Below are positions 56,144 to 64,000 of a stretch of DNA of 64,000 nt, piece by piece. The notes beneath the pieces are model-generated. The model ran no database searches. It had not been told where the DNA came from and saw only the letters and a program-made list of their open reading frames with translations. The stretch's first letter is position 1, and every line of letters begins with the position of its first letter. Made by a program: the position numbers and the translations under genes. Origin of the DNA: Nitrosomonas sp. (GTDB lineage: Bacteria; Pseudomonadota; Gammaproteobacteria; Burkholderiales; Nitrosomonadaceae); contig JAMWZY010000010.1 of assembly GCA_024281825.1 (NCBI GenBank), forward strand, positions 39,411-103,410, in the 5' to 3' direction.

Positions 56144-58513
56144 TTATCCATTACGTAACGTTGCACAGAATTGATCTTCTAGTACTCTTATCAATTTGAA
56201 TACTTCAGAATCTACTTCTATATCAGTCAATGTTTTCTCAGTATCTTGTAACAATATCCGGAATGCAAGACTTTTTTTGTTATTTTCCATACCTTTACCG
56301 CGATAAATATCAAATAAAGCAATATCGATTACCCTAGAAGATTTTTCCGCATCCATGCAGGACAGCAATGTCTGTACGTTGACATTGTTATCCACAATAA
56401 TGGCAATATCGCGTTGTACGGGAGGAAATTTAGATACATCCTTGGTTACATGAATTGCTTGAGGAAGCAAATATTCCAAATTAATTTCGAACAACACAGT
56501 ATTTTTCTGTAAATCGAATTTTTTTTGCCATTTGGGATGCAATTCGCCCAACCAGCCGATAGAATTATCCGCAATAATTATTTGTGCTGATTTGCCGGGA
56601 TGTAAGGCAGGATGTGAAAATTTCTTAAAAAGTATCGTTGAATTACCAAACAAACTTTCAATATCGCCCTTAATGTCATAGAAATCAGCACTCTTGGCAG
56701 GCATACCCCATTGTTCTGGGGCAATATCACCGTAAATCAGTCCTGCTAATTTCTCTGTTTGTGCACAGTCAATTTCAGGAGATCTGGTGAAACAACACCC
56801 AATTTCAAATATTCTTACTCGTGATTGTTTACGATTCAAATTAAATTGCAAATTAGCGATAAGCCCACCGATCAATGTACTTCGCATGACACTCATCTGG
56901 CTTGCAATTGGGTTTATTAGCTTGATTGGTGTATGATTGTCTGCAAAATCCAATTCCCAATTGGCATCAACAAAAGCATAATTAATGACTTCTTGATAAT
57001 CACGATTCACTAATGATTGCTTAATCTGTTCGACAGAACGAACATTCTCTGTCACCGGCAACATTGCCATACGAGTAAGTGGGTAATGCGCTGGAATCTG
57101 ATCATAACCATAGATCCGTGCCAACTCTTCGACCAAATCCTCTTCGATTGTTAAATCAAAACGATAACTGGGAGGCATCACAGAGAAATTATCGTCTACC
57201 CCCGAGAATTTGAATCCTAGCCTTTGGAAATAAGTTTTGATTTTCTGTGCATCGAATTCGATTCCTAATATCCGCTGTACACGAGCTCTTCGTATCTTAA
57301 TGGGAGATCTGGCAGGAAGTTGATAGCACCTTTCAACAATAGGTCCCGCTTGTCCTCCACAAATAGTTTGAATGAGATGCGATGCACGATCGATGAAATG
57401 GCGCGTTGCAGCAAAATCGACACCACGTTCAAAGCGATAAGCGGAATCCGAAACAAAACCTAATTGAAACGACTTGCCACTAATGATCGATGGCATAAAA
57501 AATGCACTTTCCAAAAAAATATCTATTGTGTCATCTGTTACGCTACTATCTAGCCCCCCCATGATGCCCGCCAGAGCAAGTGGCTTATCGTCATCCGCAA
57601 TGATGAGCATATCGGACGTAAGCTCAACGATATCATCGTTGAGTAATGTTATTTTTTCATTCGGCCTCGCATAGCGCACTTGTATCACGCCTTCTACTTT
57701 ATTCAAGTCAAATGCGTGCAGTGGTTGGCCTGTTTCTACCAAAATATAATTGGTAATATCGACTATTGGATTAATTGAACGAACACCACTTCGCTCCAAA
57801 CGTTGTGTCATCCACAAAGGAATCTTCGTGCTGATATCTATTCCCTTGATTACTCGGCCACAATACAATGGACATGCTTCAGGGGTCATGACATGCACAT
57901 CTAAAACCTCTTGGATATCAATCGACACCTCGGGTGAGGCCAACGGTATTAATTCGCTAGCTGTAATCGCAGCTACTTCACGCGCTATTCCCAGTACACT
58001 TAAGCAATCCGCGCGATTCGGTGTTAAACTCAAGGTAAAGATACGATCATCAAGTGCAAAATAATCACGAAAATCCTTGCCTATTGGAGCATCTTCCGGT
58101 AATACCAGCAAGCCATCAGCTACTTCAGCCAAGCCTAGTTCTTTCGCTGAGCACAACATACCTGCAGACTCAATACCGCGTAATTTTGCTGATTTGATTT
58201 GTATCCCAGGCAAGCTAGCTCCTACCAATGCACAAGGCACTCTCATTCCTACACTAACATTAGGCGCCCCGCAAACAATCTGCAACAAATCAGCCTGCTG
58301 ATCAACCTTAACTTGGCAAACCTTCAAGCGATCCGCGCTTGGGTGATTTTCTACTGAATACACTTCCGCTACTACCACCTTATCAAAAGTAGCAGCAACA
58401 GATTCTACATTTTCCACTTCGATGCCGGCCATGGTTAATGCATGTGCAAGTTGCTCGCTAGACGACAATGACGGATTAACAAATGTGCGTAACCAATTTT
58501 CCGAGAATTTCAT
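56144..58513 (-). CDS. pheT: phenylalanyl-tRNA synthetase beta subunit
   Basis: 789 residues, full length. Domains in order: N-terminal MKFSENWLRTFVNPS, tRNA-binding EMAP-like region (about 40-150, PSADRLKVCQVKV), the editing B3/B4 region (about 210-380), B5 (about 400-470), the class II-like catalytic-fold region and the C-terminal FDX-anticodon-binding domain (SKFPPVQRDIAIIVDNNVNV). It forms the heterotetramer with PheS. The pheS-pheT gap is 40 bp. Confidence 0.97.
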   Translation of the reverse strand: MKFSENWLRTFVNPSLSSSEQLAHALTMAGIEVENVESVAATFDKVVVAEVYSVENHPSADRLKVCQVKVDQQADLLQIVCGAPNVSVGMRVPCALVGASLPGIQIKSAKLRGIESAGMLCSAKELGLAEVADGLLVLPEDAPIGKDFRDYFALDDRIFTLSLTPNRADCLSVLGIAREVAAITASELIPLASPEVSIDIQEVLDVHVMTPEACPLYCGRVIKGIDISTKIPLWMTQRLERSGVRSINPIVDITNYILVETGQPLHAFDLNKVEGVIQVRYARPNEKITLLNDDIVELTSDMLIIADDDKPLALAGIMGGLDSSVTDDTIDIFLESAFFMPSIISGKSFQLGFVSDSAYRFERGVDFAATRHFIDRASHLIQTICGGQAGPIVERCYQLPARSPIKIRRARVQRILGIEFDAQKIKTYFQRLGFKFSGVDDNFSVMPPSYRFDLTIEEDLVEELARIYGYDQIPAHYPLTRMAMLPVTENVRSVEQIKQSLVNRDYQEVINYAFVDANWELDFADNHTPIKLINPIASQMSVMRSTLIGGLIANLQFNLNRKQSRVRIFEIGCCFTRSPEIDCAQTEKLAGLIYGDIAPEQWGMPAKSADFYDIKGDIESLFGNSTILFKKFSHPALHPGKSAQIIIADNSIGWLGELHPKWQKKFDLQKNTVLFEINLEYLLPQAIHVTKDVSKFPPVQRDIAIIVDNNVNVQTLLSCMDAEKSSRVIDIALFDIYRGKGMENNKKSLAFRILLQDTEKTLTDIEVDSEVFKLIRVLEDQFCATLRNG

Positions 58514-58553
58514 ACCTGCCTATTTGTACTGGAATACCAAGACAAAAATAACC

Positions 58554-59582
<1,029 letters not shown>

Positions 59583-59626
59583 TTACTAATATCAACAAAC
59601 AATTTAAGCTAAAATTAATTCAACAA

Positions 59627-59662
59627 TAAAAAAGGAGGCCAAGGTATTTATCCCGACCTCCT
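59627..59662 (-). terminator. intrinsic terminator or attenuator between rplT and pheS
   Basis: On the reverse strand AGGAGG (59662-59657) pairs with CCTCCT (59638-59633), followed at once by a run of six T. The 18-base loop has extra partial pairing. Placed between rplT and pheS, it probably lowers pheST expression relative to the ribosomal genes. Confidence 0.65.
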
Positions 59663-59681
59663 GGTATGATTCAATATTTAA

Positions 59682-60041
59682 TTAGACTGCAAGGCTAGCT
59701 TTTGCCTGCACTACAATTTTCTCAAAAGCATTTTTATCGAATACTGCGAGATCTGCTAACACCTTACGATCAATGTCGATACTTGCTTTTTTCAATCCAT
59801 TCATAAATACACTATACGACAGACCAAATTCGCGCGCAGCTGCATTGATCCTTGCAATCCATAATGTACGGAACTGTCTTTTACGTTGACGACGATCTCT
59901 ATACGCATATTGACCTGCCTTCATGACAGCTTCTTTAGCTATCCGGTAGACATTTTTACGGCGTCCACGATAACCCTTAGCAAGTTTCAGTATCTTCTTA
60001 TGACGCGCATGTGCAGTAACACCACGTTTAACTCTTGGCAT
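59682..60041 (-). CDS. rplT: 50S ribosomal protein L20
   Basis: 119 residues, highly basic. [39 protein letters not shown] and [20 protein letters not shown] are diagnostic. Binds 23S rRNA early in assembly. In E. coli L20 represses its own operon; whether that holds here is not shown by the sequence. It lies 15 bp after rpmI. Confidence 0.97.
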   Translation of the reverse strand: MPRVKRGVTAHARHKKILKLAKGYRGRRKNVYRIAKEAVMKAGQYAYRDRRQRKRQFRTLWIARINAAAREFGLSYSVFMNGLKKASIDIDRKVLADLAVFDKNAFEKIVVQAKASLAV

Positions 60042-60056
60042 AATAAACTCTCCTGA

Positions 60057-60254
60057 TTATGCGTATGGCATCATGGCGCGAATAGAATCAGTATTGGTAG
60101 CGTGTACGCCAACAATACCACGCAACTGCCGTTTGTTTTTAGTCGTTTTTTTAGTCAAAATATGGCGTTTAAAAGCCTGCGGGCGTTTAATACTCCCACC
60201 CGGGCGAAATTTGAAGCGCTTGGCAGCGCCACTTTTGGTTTTCATTTTTGGCAT
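60057..60254 (-). CDS. rpmI: 50S ribosomal protein L35
   Basis: 65 residues, [20 protein letters not shown] followed by [18 protein letters not shown], the canonical L35 sequence. Basic, cytoplasmic. AAAGGAG precedes the ATG. Between infC and rplT in the standard order. Confidence 0.97.
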   Translation of the reverse strand: MPKMKTKSGAAKRFKFRPGGSIKRPQAFKRHILTKKTTKNKRQLRGIVGVHATNTDSIRAMMPYA

Positions 60255-60346
60255 ATGAGCTCCTTTTATATGAAACTAGGTATTTCTAGATTAGAAAATT
60301 TTTAAAACCCAGTAGTCACTATTTTCTTAAAAACTAATCTTAACCA

Positions 60347-60928
60347 TTAGGTTGCAAAACTAGAGCCACTCAAAGTTGCTTTAGGTGGTGATGTTCGCTC
60401 AGGCTTTCCATCCTTCCGTTTAGGTGACAATACCATCACCATTTGACGCCCTTCCATTTTTGGGAATTGTTCTACTACCGCAAAGGGTTCTAGATCTGTC
60501 CTTACTCGCTCTAATAAGCGCATACCGAATTCCTGATGTGCCATCTCTCGACCTCGAAAACGCAGTGTCACCTTAACCTTGTCACCTTCATTAAGGAAAC
60601 TGGTTACGTTTCTCAGTTTAATATTATAATCTCCTTCATCAGTATTCGGTCTGAATTTGATTTCTTTAATTTGTACTTGTTTTTGTTTCTGTTTCGCATC
60701 ATGTTTTTTCTTGCTTTCTTGATATCGAAACTTACCATAATCCATTAAGCGACACACAGGAGGTTGAGCTGTTGGTGCAATTTCTACTAGGTCAACGCCG
60801 GCTTCATCAGCCAAGCCAATTGCTTCAATTAGTTTAACAATTCCAATTTGCTCTCCATCTGCACCAATTAATCGTACTTCCGGCACATCTATCTCATGAT
60901 TAATGCGCGCTGCTTTTTCCTGAACTAT
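60347..60928 (-). CDS. infC: translation initiation factor IF-3, AUA start
   Basis: 193 residues when started at the ATA codon 60928-60926, seven bases after a perfect AGGAG (60940-60936). This gives the usual IF-3 N-terminus ([20 protein letters not shown]); the first conventional codon, GTG at 60886, lies inside conserved sequence and lacks a ribosome site. IF-3 stays on 30S subunits and rejects non-AUG starts, so infC is autoregulated through rare start codons in other bacteria (AUU in E. coli). The N-domain, linker ([20 protein letters not shown]) and C-domain ([20 protein letters not shown]) are complete. Confidence 0.9.
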   Translation of the reverse strand: MVQEKAARINHEIDVPEVRLIGADGEQIGIVKLIEAIGLADEAGVDLVEIAPTAQPPVCRLMDYGKFRYQESKKKHDAKQKQKQVQIKEIKFRPNTDEGDYNIKLRNVTSFLNEGDKVKVTLRFRGREMAHQEFGMRLLERVRTDLEPFAVVEQFPKMEGRQMVMVLSPKRKDGKPERTSPPKATLSGSSFAT

Positions 60929-60958
60929 GGCATTTCTCCTATCAAATTAAAAAAATTA

Positions 60959-62866
60959 TCATTTCTTTGTAGCTATCTCATCCTTTAATTTATTCACAAA
61001 ATCTTGCACGGTCATTTGACCTAAATCTACACCGACTCTGTTACGGACGGATATTTTATCAGTATTCATCTCCTCATCACCGACAATTACTTGATAAGGA
61101 AGCCTTTGCAAACTGTGCTCGCGGATTTTATAGGTTATCTTTTCATTTCTCAAGTCCAAACTGGCTCTGATTCCATCCTGCTTTAATCGATTATACACAG
61201 ACTGTGCATAATCATTCTGTCCTCGAGATATATTCATTACCACAACTTGTTCAGGCGCTAACCATACAGGAAAAGCACCGGTATAGTTTTCTATCAGAAT
61301 GCCAATAAACCTTTCCAATGACCCTAAAATAGCTCTATGCAACATTACAGGAACCTTACGTGTGTTATCCTCCGCCACATATTCTGCACCTAAGCGATTT
61401 GGCATCGAAAAATCTAATTGTAAAGTACCGCATTGCCATACCCGCCCAATAGAATCTTTTAATGAAAATTCAATTTTAGGGCCATAAAATGCTCCTTCTC
61501 CAGGCTGCAGCTCCCACTCTAGTTTTGCCTCACCCAAAGCAGCTTCAAGTGCCTCTTCCGATTTATCCCATTGTTCATCTGAACCCACCCGCTTTAAGGG
61601 GCGGGTTGATAATTTTACCAATAACTCATTAAAACCAAAGTCGGTATAAACAATTTTAAGTAAATCAATAAATTTAACAACCTCACTTTGTATCTGCTCT
61701 TCGGTACAAAAAATATGTGCATCATCCTGGGTAAAAGCCCGAACACGCATAATACCATGCAATGCACCTGACGCTTCATTACGATGACAGGAGCCAAACT
61801 CTGCTAACCGAATAGGTAGTTCACGATAACTTCTCAAACCCTGATTAAAGATTTGCACATGACCTGGACAATTCATTGGTTTAATTGCAAATTCTCGTTC
61901 ATCCGAGTGAGTTGTAAACATATTCTCCCTGAAATTTTCCCAATGTCCAGAACGAACCCAAAGATTTTTATCCAGTACTTGTGGAGTACGTACTTCTTGA
62001 TAATTATTTTTATCTAATAAATCTCGCATGTACTGCTCAATTTGTTGCCACAACAACCAACCTTTTGGATGCCAAAATACCATACCTGGAGCCTCTTCCT
62101 GGGTATGAAATAAACCTAATTGCTTAGCGATTTTTCTATGATCGCGCTTATCCGCTTCTTCTAATCGATGTAAATAACTTTTTTGATCTTCCTTATTAGT
62201 CCAGGCTGTACCATAAATACGCTGTAACATTTCATTTTTTGAGTCACCGCGCCAATATGCTCCAGCTACTTTCATTAATTTAAAAACTTTCAACTTTGCA
62301 GTACTGGGTACGTGGGGCCCTCGACAAAGATCTGTAAAATCACCTTGAGAATAGAGTGATAAAGGCTCAGTGCTCGGTATGGCTTCAATAATTTGTGCCT
62401 TATAGTGTTCGCCCTGTTCTTTAAAAAAATTGATTGCTTCTGTACGCTCTAGTATTTTCCTTCGTATTTTAAGATCACGCTTGCTGATCTCAAGCATACG
62501 TTTTTCAATTGTATCAAGATCCTCAAATGTAAAAGGACGTTGATAAGAAAAATCATAATAAAATCCATCTTCAATAACAGGACCAATCGTCACTTGAGCA
62601 TCAGGGAACAATTCTTTTACTGCCTGAGCTAACAAATGCGCACATGAGTGACGAACAACCTCTAATCCCTCAGGGTCTTTTTCGGTTATAATTGATAATT
62701 CGGAATCTTCTACAATTAAGCTGTCTACATCAACTAGCTTTCCATTTACTTTCCCAGCAATTGCTACTCGTGCCAAACCCGGACCAATTGCCATTGCAAC
62801 CTCCATAACGCTGACAGACTTCTCAAATGAGCGTATAGATCCATCTGGCAAACGAATTTCTGTCAC
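60959..62866 (-). CDS. thrS: threonyl-tRNA synthetase
   Basis: 635 residues, full length. TGS domain at the start ([20 protein letters not shown]), editing domain with [34 protein letters not shown], class II catalytic core with zinc ligands ([29 protein letters not shown] and the [15 protein letters not shown] helix), and the anticodon domain ([13 protein letters not shown] onward). It is the first gene of the thrS-infC-rpmI-rplT group; infC follows after 30 bp. Confidence 0.97.
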   Translation of the reverse strand: MTEIRLPDGSIRSFEKSVSVMEVAMAIGPGLARVAIAGKVNGKLVDVDSLIVEDSELSIITEKDPEGLEVVRHSCAHLLAQAVKELFPDAQVTIGPVIEDGFYYDFSYQRPFTFEDLDTIEKRMLEISKRDLKIRRKILERTEAINFFKEQGEHYKAQIIEAIPSTEPLSLYSQGDFTDLCRGPHVPSTAKLKVFKLMKVAGAYWRGDSKNEMLQRIYGTAWTNKEDQKSYLHRLEEADKRDHRKIAKQLGLFHTQEEAPGMVFWHPKGWLLWQQIEQYMRDLLDKNNYQEVRTPQVLDKNLWVRSGHWENFRENMFTTHSDEREFAIKPMNCPGHVQIFNQGLRSYRELPIRLAEFGSCHRNEASGALHGIMRVRAFTQDDAHIFCTEEQIQSEVVKFIDLLKIVYTDFGFNELLVKLSTRPLKRVGSDEQWDKSEEALEAALGEAKLEWELQPGEGAFYGPKIEFSLKDSIGRVWQCGTLQLDFSMPNRLGAEYVAEDNTRKVPVMLHRAILGSLERFIGILIENYTGAFPVWLAPEQVVVMNISRGQNDYAQSVYNRLKQDGIRASLDLRNEKITYKIREHSLQRLPYQVIVGDEEMNTDKISVRNRVGVDLGQMTVQDFVNKLKDEIATKK

Positions 62867-62956
62867 AAAAACTCCTTTTTTCTTTCTATAATCGTTAATT
62901 AAACATACCCAAAAGCGTAAGAGAGTATTATATTTTGTCTAAAATATAATACTCTT

Positions 62957-63709
62957 TCAATGCAGTATCGTTTTATACCAGTTATTCATTTTTTGTAAAC
63001 CATTGAAGATCTTAGGTGCAAAACCAATTGCCACCGCATCAACTAAACAATACCAGGCAGCCACACCGCTAGGTGGATTTCCTTGCGTCCAATTAAAAAC
63101 TGGTTCAATTGGCGCCCATCGCCAGGTTCCAGAAGCCGTTCCAACAATTTCCAGCCACGTACAAATAAAAAAAGCCCCCAGATACACCAATGGCGATCGT
63201 CCTTTGAAAATACAAAGAATAAAAATACAAAATAAAAAAGCACCAACCTGATCACCTTGCTCAGGTATGCCGCTGATTCCCCATAAAGACCATAACCCGC
63301 CTGATATAAAAACAAAACCTGCTATTTTTTTTGCGTGCATTAAGAAGAATCTAGAGCGTGCAAGTGCAACAGCTGTTAAGTAGACCATGCCATGACCTGG
63401 TGGTACATACAAAGGAACATTACCAAAACGGTAGGTGTAGCCTTCCATATAAATTGATGCAAAATGTTCTCCAGCGGTTGCAAATGCAACGGCTATAATT
63501 ACTTGCATTCTTACTTCACGATTCTCACCAATTAATAATCCAATCAAAAAAATCCAGGCGATGACTCCTAATAAATTTTGAATTTCAAAACTAGCACTAC
63601 CATCGATCACCAAGCTTACACCTACACAAAAGAATGTAAAACCCGCAATAAAATAGTCTCGATTTTGATGTGGATAATTTATATCTGGTTTGGGAAAATG
63701 ATTTAACAT
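62957..63709 (-). CDS. multi-pass membrane protein of unknown function
   Basis: 250 residues with about seven hydrophobic segments. Conserved-looking motifs lie near membrane edges: AGEHFASIYMEGYTYRFGNV followed by PLYVPPGHGMVYL, and GTASGTWRWAPIEP with GNPPSGVAAWYCLVDA. The clustering of His, Glu, Tyr and Trp in these loops suggests a polar active or binding site facing one side of the membrane, as in carotenoid-modifying or lipid enzymes, but I do not recognise the family. Precedes thrS by 90 bp in direction of transcription and may have its own promoter after the strong terminator at 63734-63767. Confidence 0.65.
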   Translation of the reverse strand: MLNHFPKPDINYPHQNRDYFIAGFTFFCVGVSLVIDGSASFEIQNLLGVIAWIFLIGLLIGENREVRMQVIIAVAFATAGEHFASIYMEGYTYRFGNVPLYVPPGHGMVYLTAVALARSRFFLMHAKKIAGFVFISGGLWSLWGISGIPEQGDQVGAFLFCIFILCIFKGRSPLVYLGAFFICTWLEIVGTASGTWRWAPIEPVFNWTQGNPPSGVAAWYCLVDAVAIGFAPKIFNGLQKMNNWYKTILH

Positions 63710-63733
63710 ACTTGCTTTGTTTAGATGTCAAAT

Positions 63734-63767
63734 CAATAAAAAACCCGCTATTGCGGGTTTTTTATTG
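63734..63767. terminator. strong bidirectional intrinsic terminator
   Basis: A perfect 15-bp stem (63734-63748 with 63753-63767) with a GC core CCCGC/GCGGG, a four-base loop TATT, and A- and T-runs on both arms, so it works on either strand. It separates the membrane-protein gene from the gene at the right edge. Confidence 0.92.
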
Positions 63768-63862
63768 AGAATAACTTAATCAATTGATTCAAAAAATGTT
63801 TATTAATTAATCAAATAGCTTTACCATAAAAATAAAACGCTACACTGATCAATTTTAGTTAT

Positions 63863-64000
63863 TTATTTTTTAATGGGCTCACTAAAACCGTTGCCATCTT
63901 CACGTTGGTCTTCATCGCTACCATCCTCATCATCCTCTTCGTCGCTGTCATCATCCGATGATTCGGCTTTATCAGAGCTTGAATCAGATGATCCTTCAGA
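63863..64000 (-). CDS. acidic Ser/Asp-rich protein, C-terminal end (partial)
   Basis: The reverse strand is open from the right edge to a TAA at 63863-63865, giving 45 residues. The composition is extreme: runs of Asp, Glu and Ser (SEGSSDSSSDKAESSDDDSD, then EEDDEDGSDED), ending DGNGFSEPIKK. No start is in the window. Such acidic low-complexity tails occur in many unrelated proteins. A stem terminator follows 95 bp downstream. I cannot assign a function. Confidence 0.6.
   Translation of the reverse strand, partial: SEGSSDSSSDKAESSDDDSDEEDDEDGSDEDQREDGNGFSEPIKK

Overview
The window looks like a chromosomal segment of a betaproteobacterial chemolithoautotroph. The best fit is an ammonia oxidiser of the Nitrosomonas type; this is inferred from gene content and is not proven. 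The left edge carries the Calvin-cycle key genes: a partial form IA RuBisCO large subunit (cbbL), a divergent CbbR regulator and, 3 kb further on, phosphoribulokinase. The right end carries a typical proteobacterial translation block read leftwards: thrS, infC, rpmI, rplT, pheS, pheT, ihfA, a MerR-type gene and tRNA-Pro(GGG). Base composition is moderately AT-rich and intergenic regions are clearly more so. No insertion sequence, rRNA operon or CRISPR array is visible.

Layout. 0-6 kb: CO2 fixation, pyrophosphatase and an SGNH-like protein of unknown role. 6-14 kb: UvrD helicase, a membrane protein, homoserine kinase, a LOG-family enzyme and DNA polymerase I. 14-15.1 kb: a small satellite-phage remnant beside a dif-like Xer site, including an XafT/VC1465-like gene broken by one extra T. 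15.1-19.2 kb: thrC, hom and an alanine-type aminotransferase, which with thrB cover threonine synthesis. 19.2-19.8 kb: an AT-rich gap with three clustered DnaA-box sequences. 19.8-37.3 kb: ordinary chromosomal genes, namely an Atm1-type exporter, a YbaL antiporter, an ABM/Fe-alcohol dehydrogenase pair, an Aer-like receptor, methyltransferases, a sulfotransferase, cysS, two cyclophilins, a lipoprotein hydrolase and a D-lactate dehydrogenase-like enzyme.

37.4-49.4 kb is the most unusual part: one leftward, tightly overlapping operon of five exported proteins. It begins with a 2482-residue multicopper oxidase, followed by a beta-propeller protein, two SCO-type copper chaperones and a c-type cytochrome fused to a binding-protein-like domain. 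The oxidase has all four copper motifs, but in permuted order (HxxHxH and HCHxxxHxxxxM before the two HxH motifs). Its C-terminal part looks like a second copy that has lost the type 1 copper ligands. The closest family I recognise is the MofA/McoA/MnxG manganese-oxidase type. A periplasmic or outer-surface metal oxidase with its own copper loading and electron-transfer partner is the likely reading, with the substrate unknown.

49.5-64 kb: an OFA-type transporter, exopolyphosphatase, the surE-pcm-nlpD stationary-phase/envelope group, the tRNA and translation block (with an AUA start for IF-3 and a terminator-like hairpin between rplT and pheS), a multi-pass membrane protein of unknown function, and the acidic C-terminal end of a protein running off the right edge.
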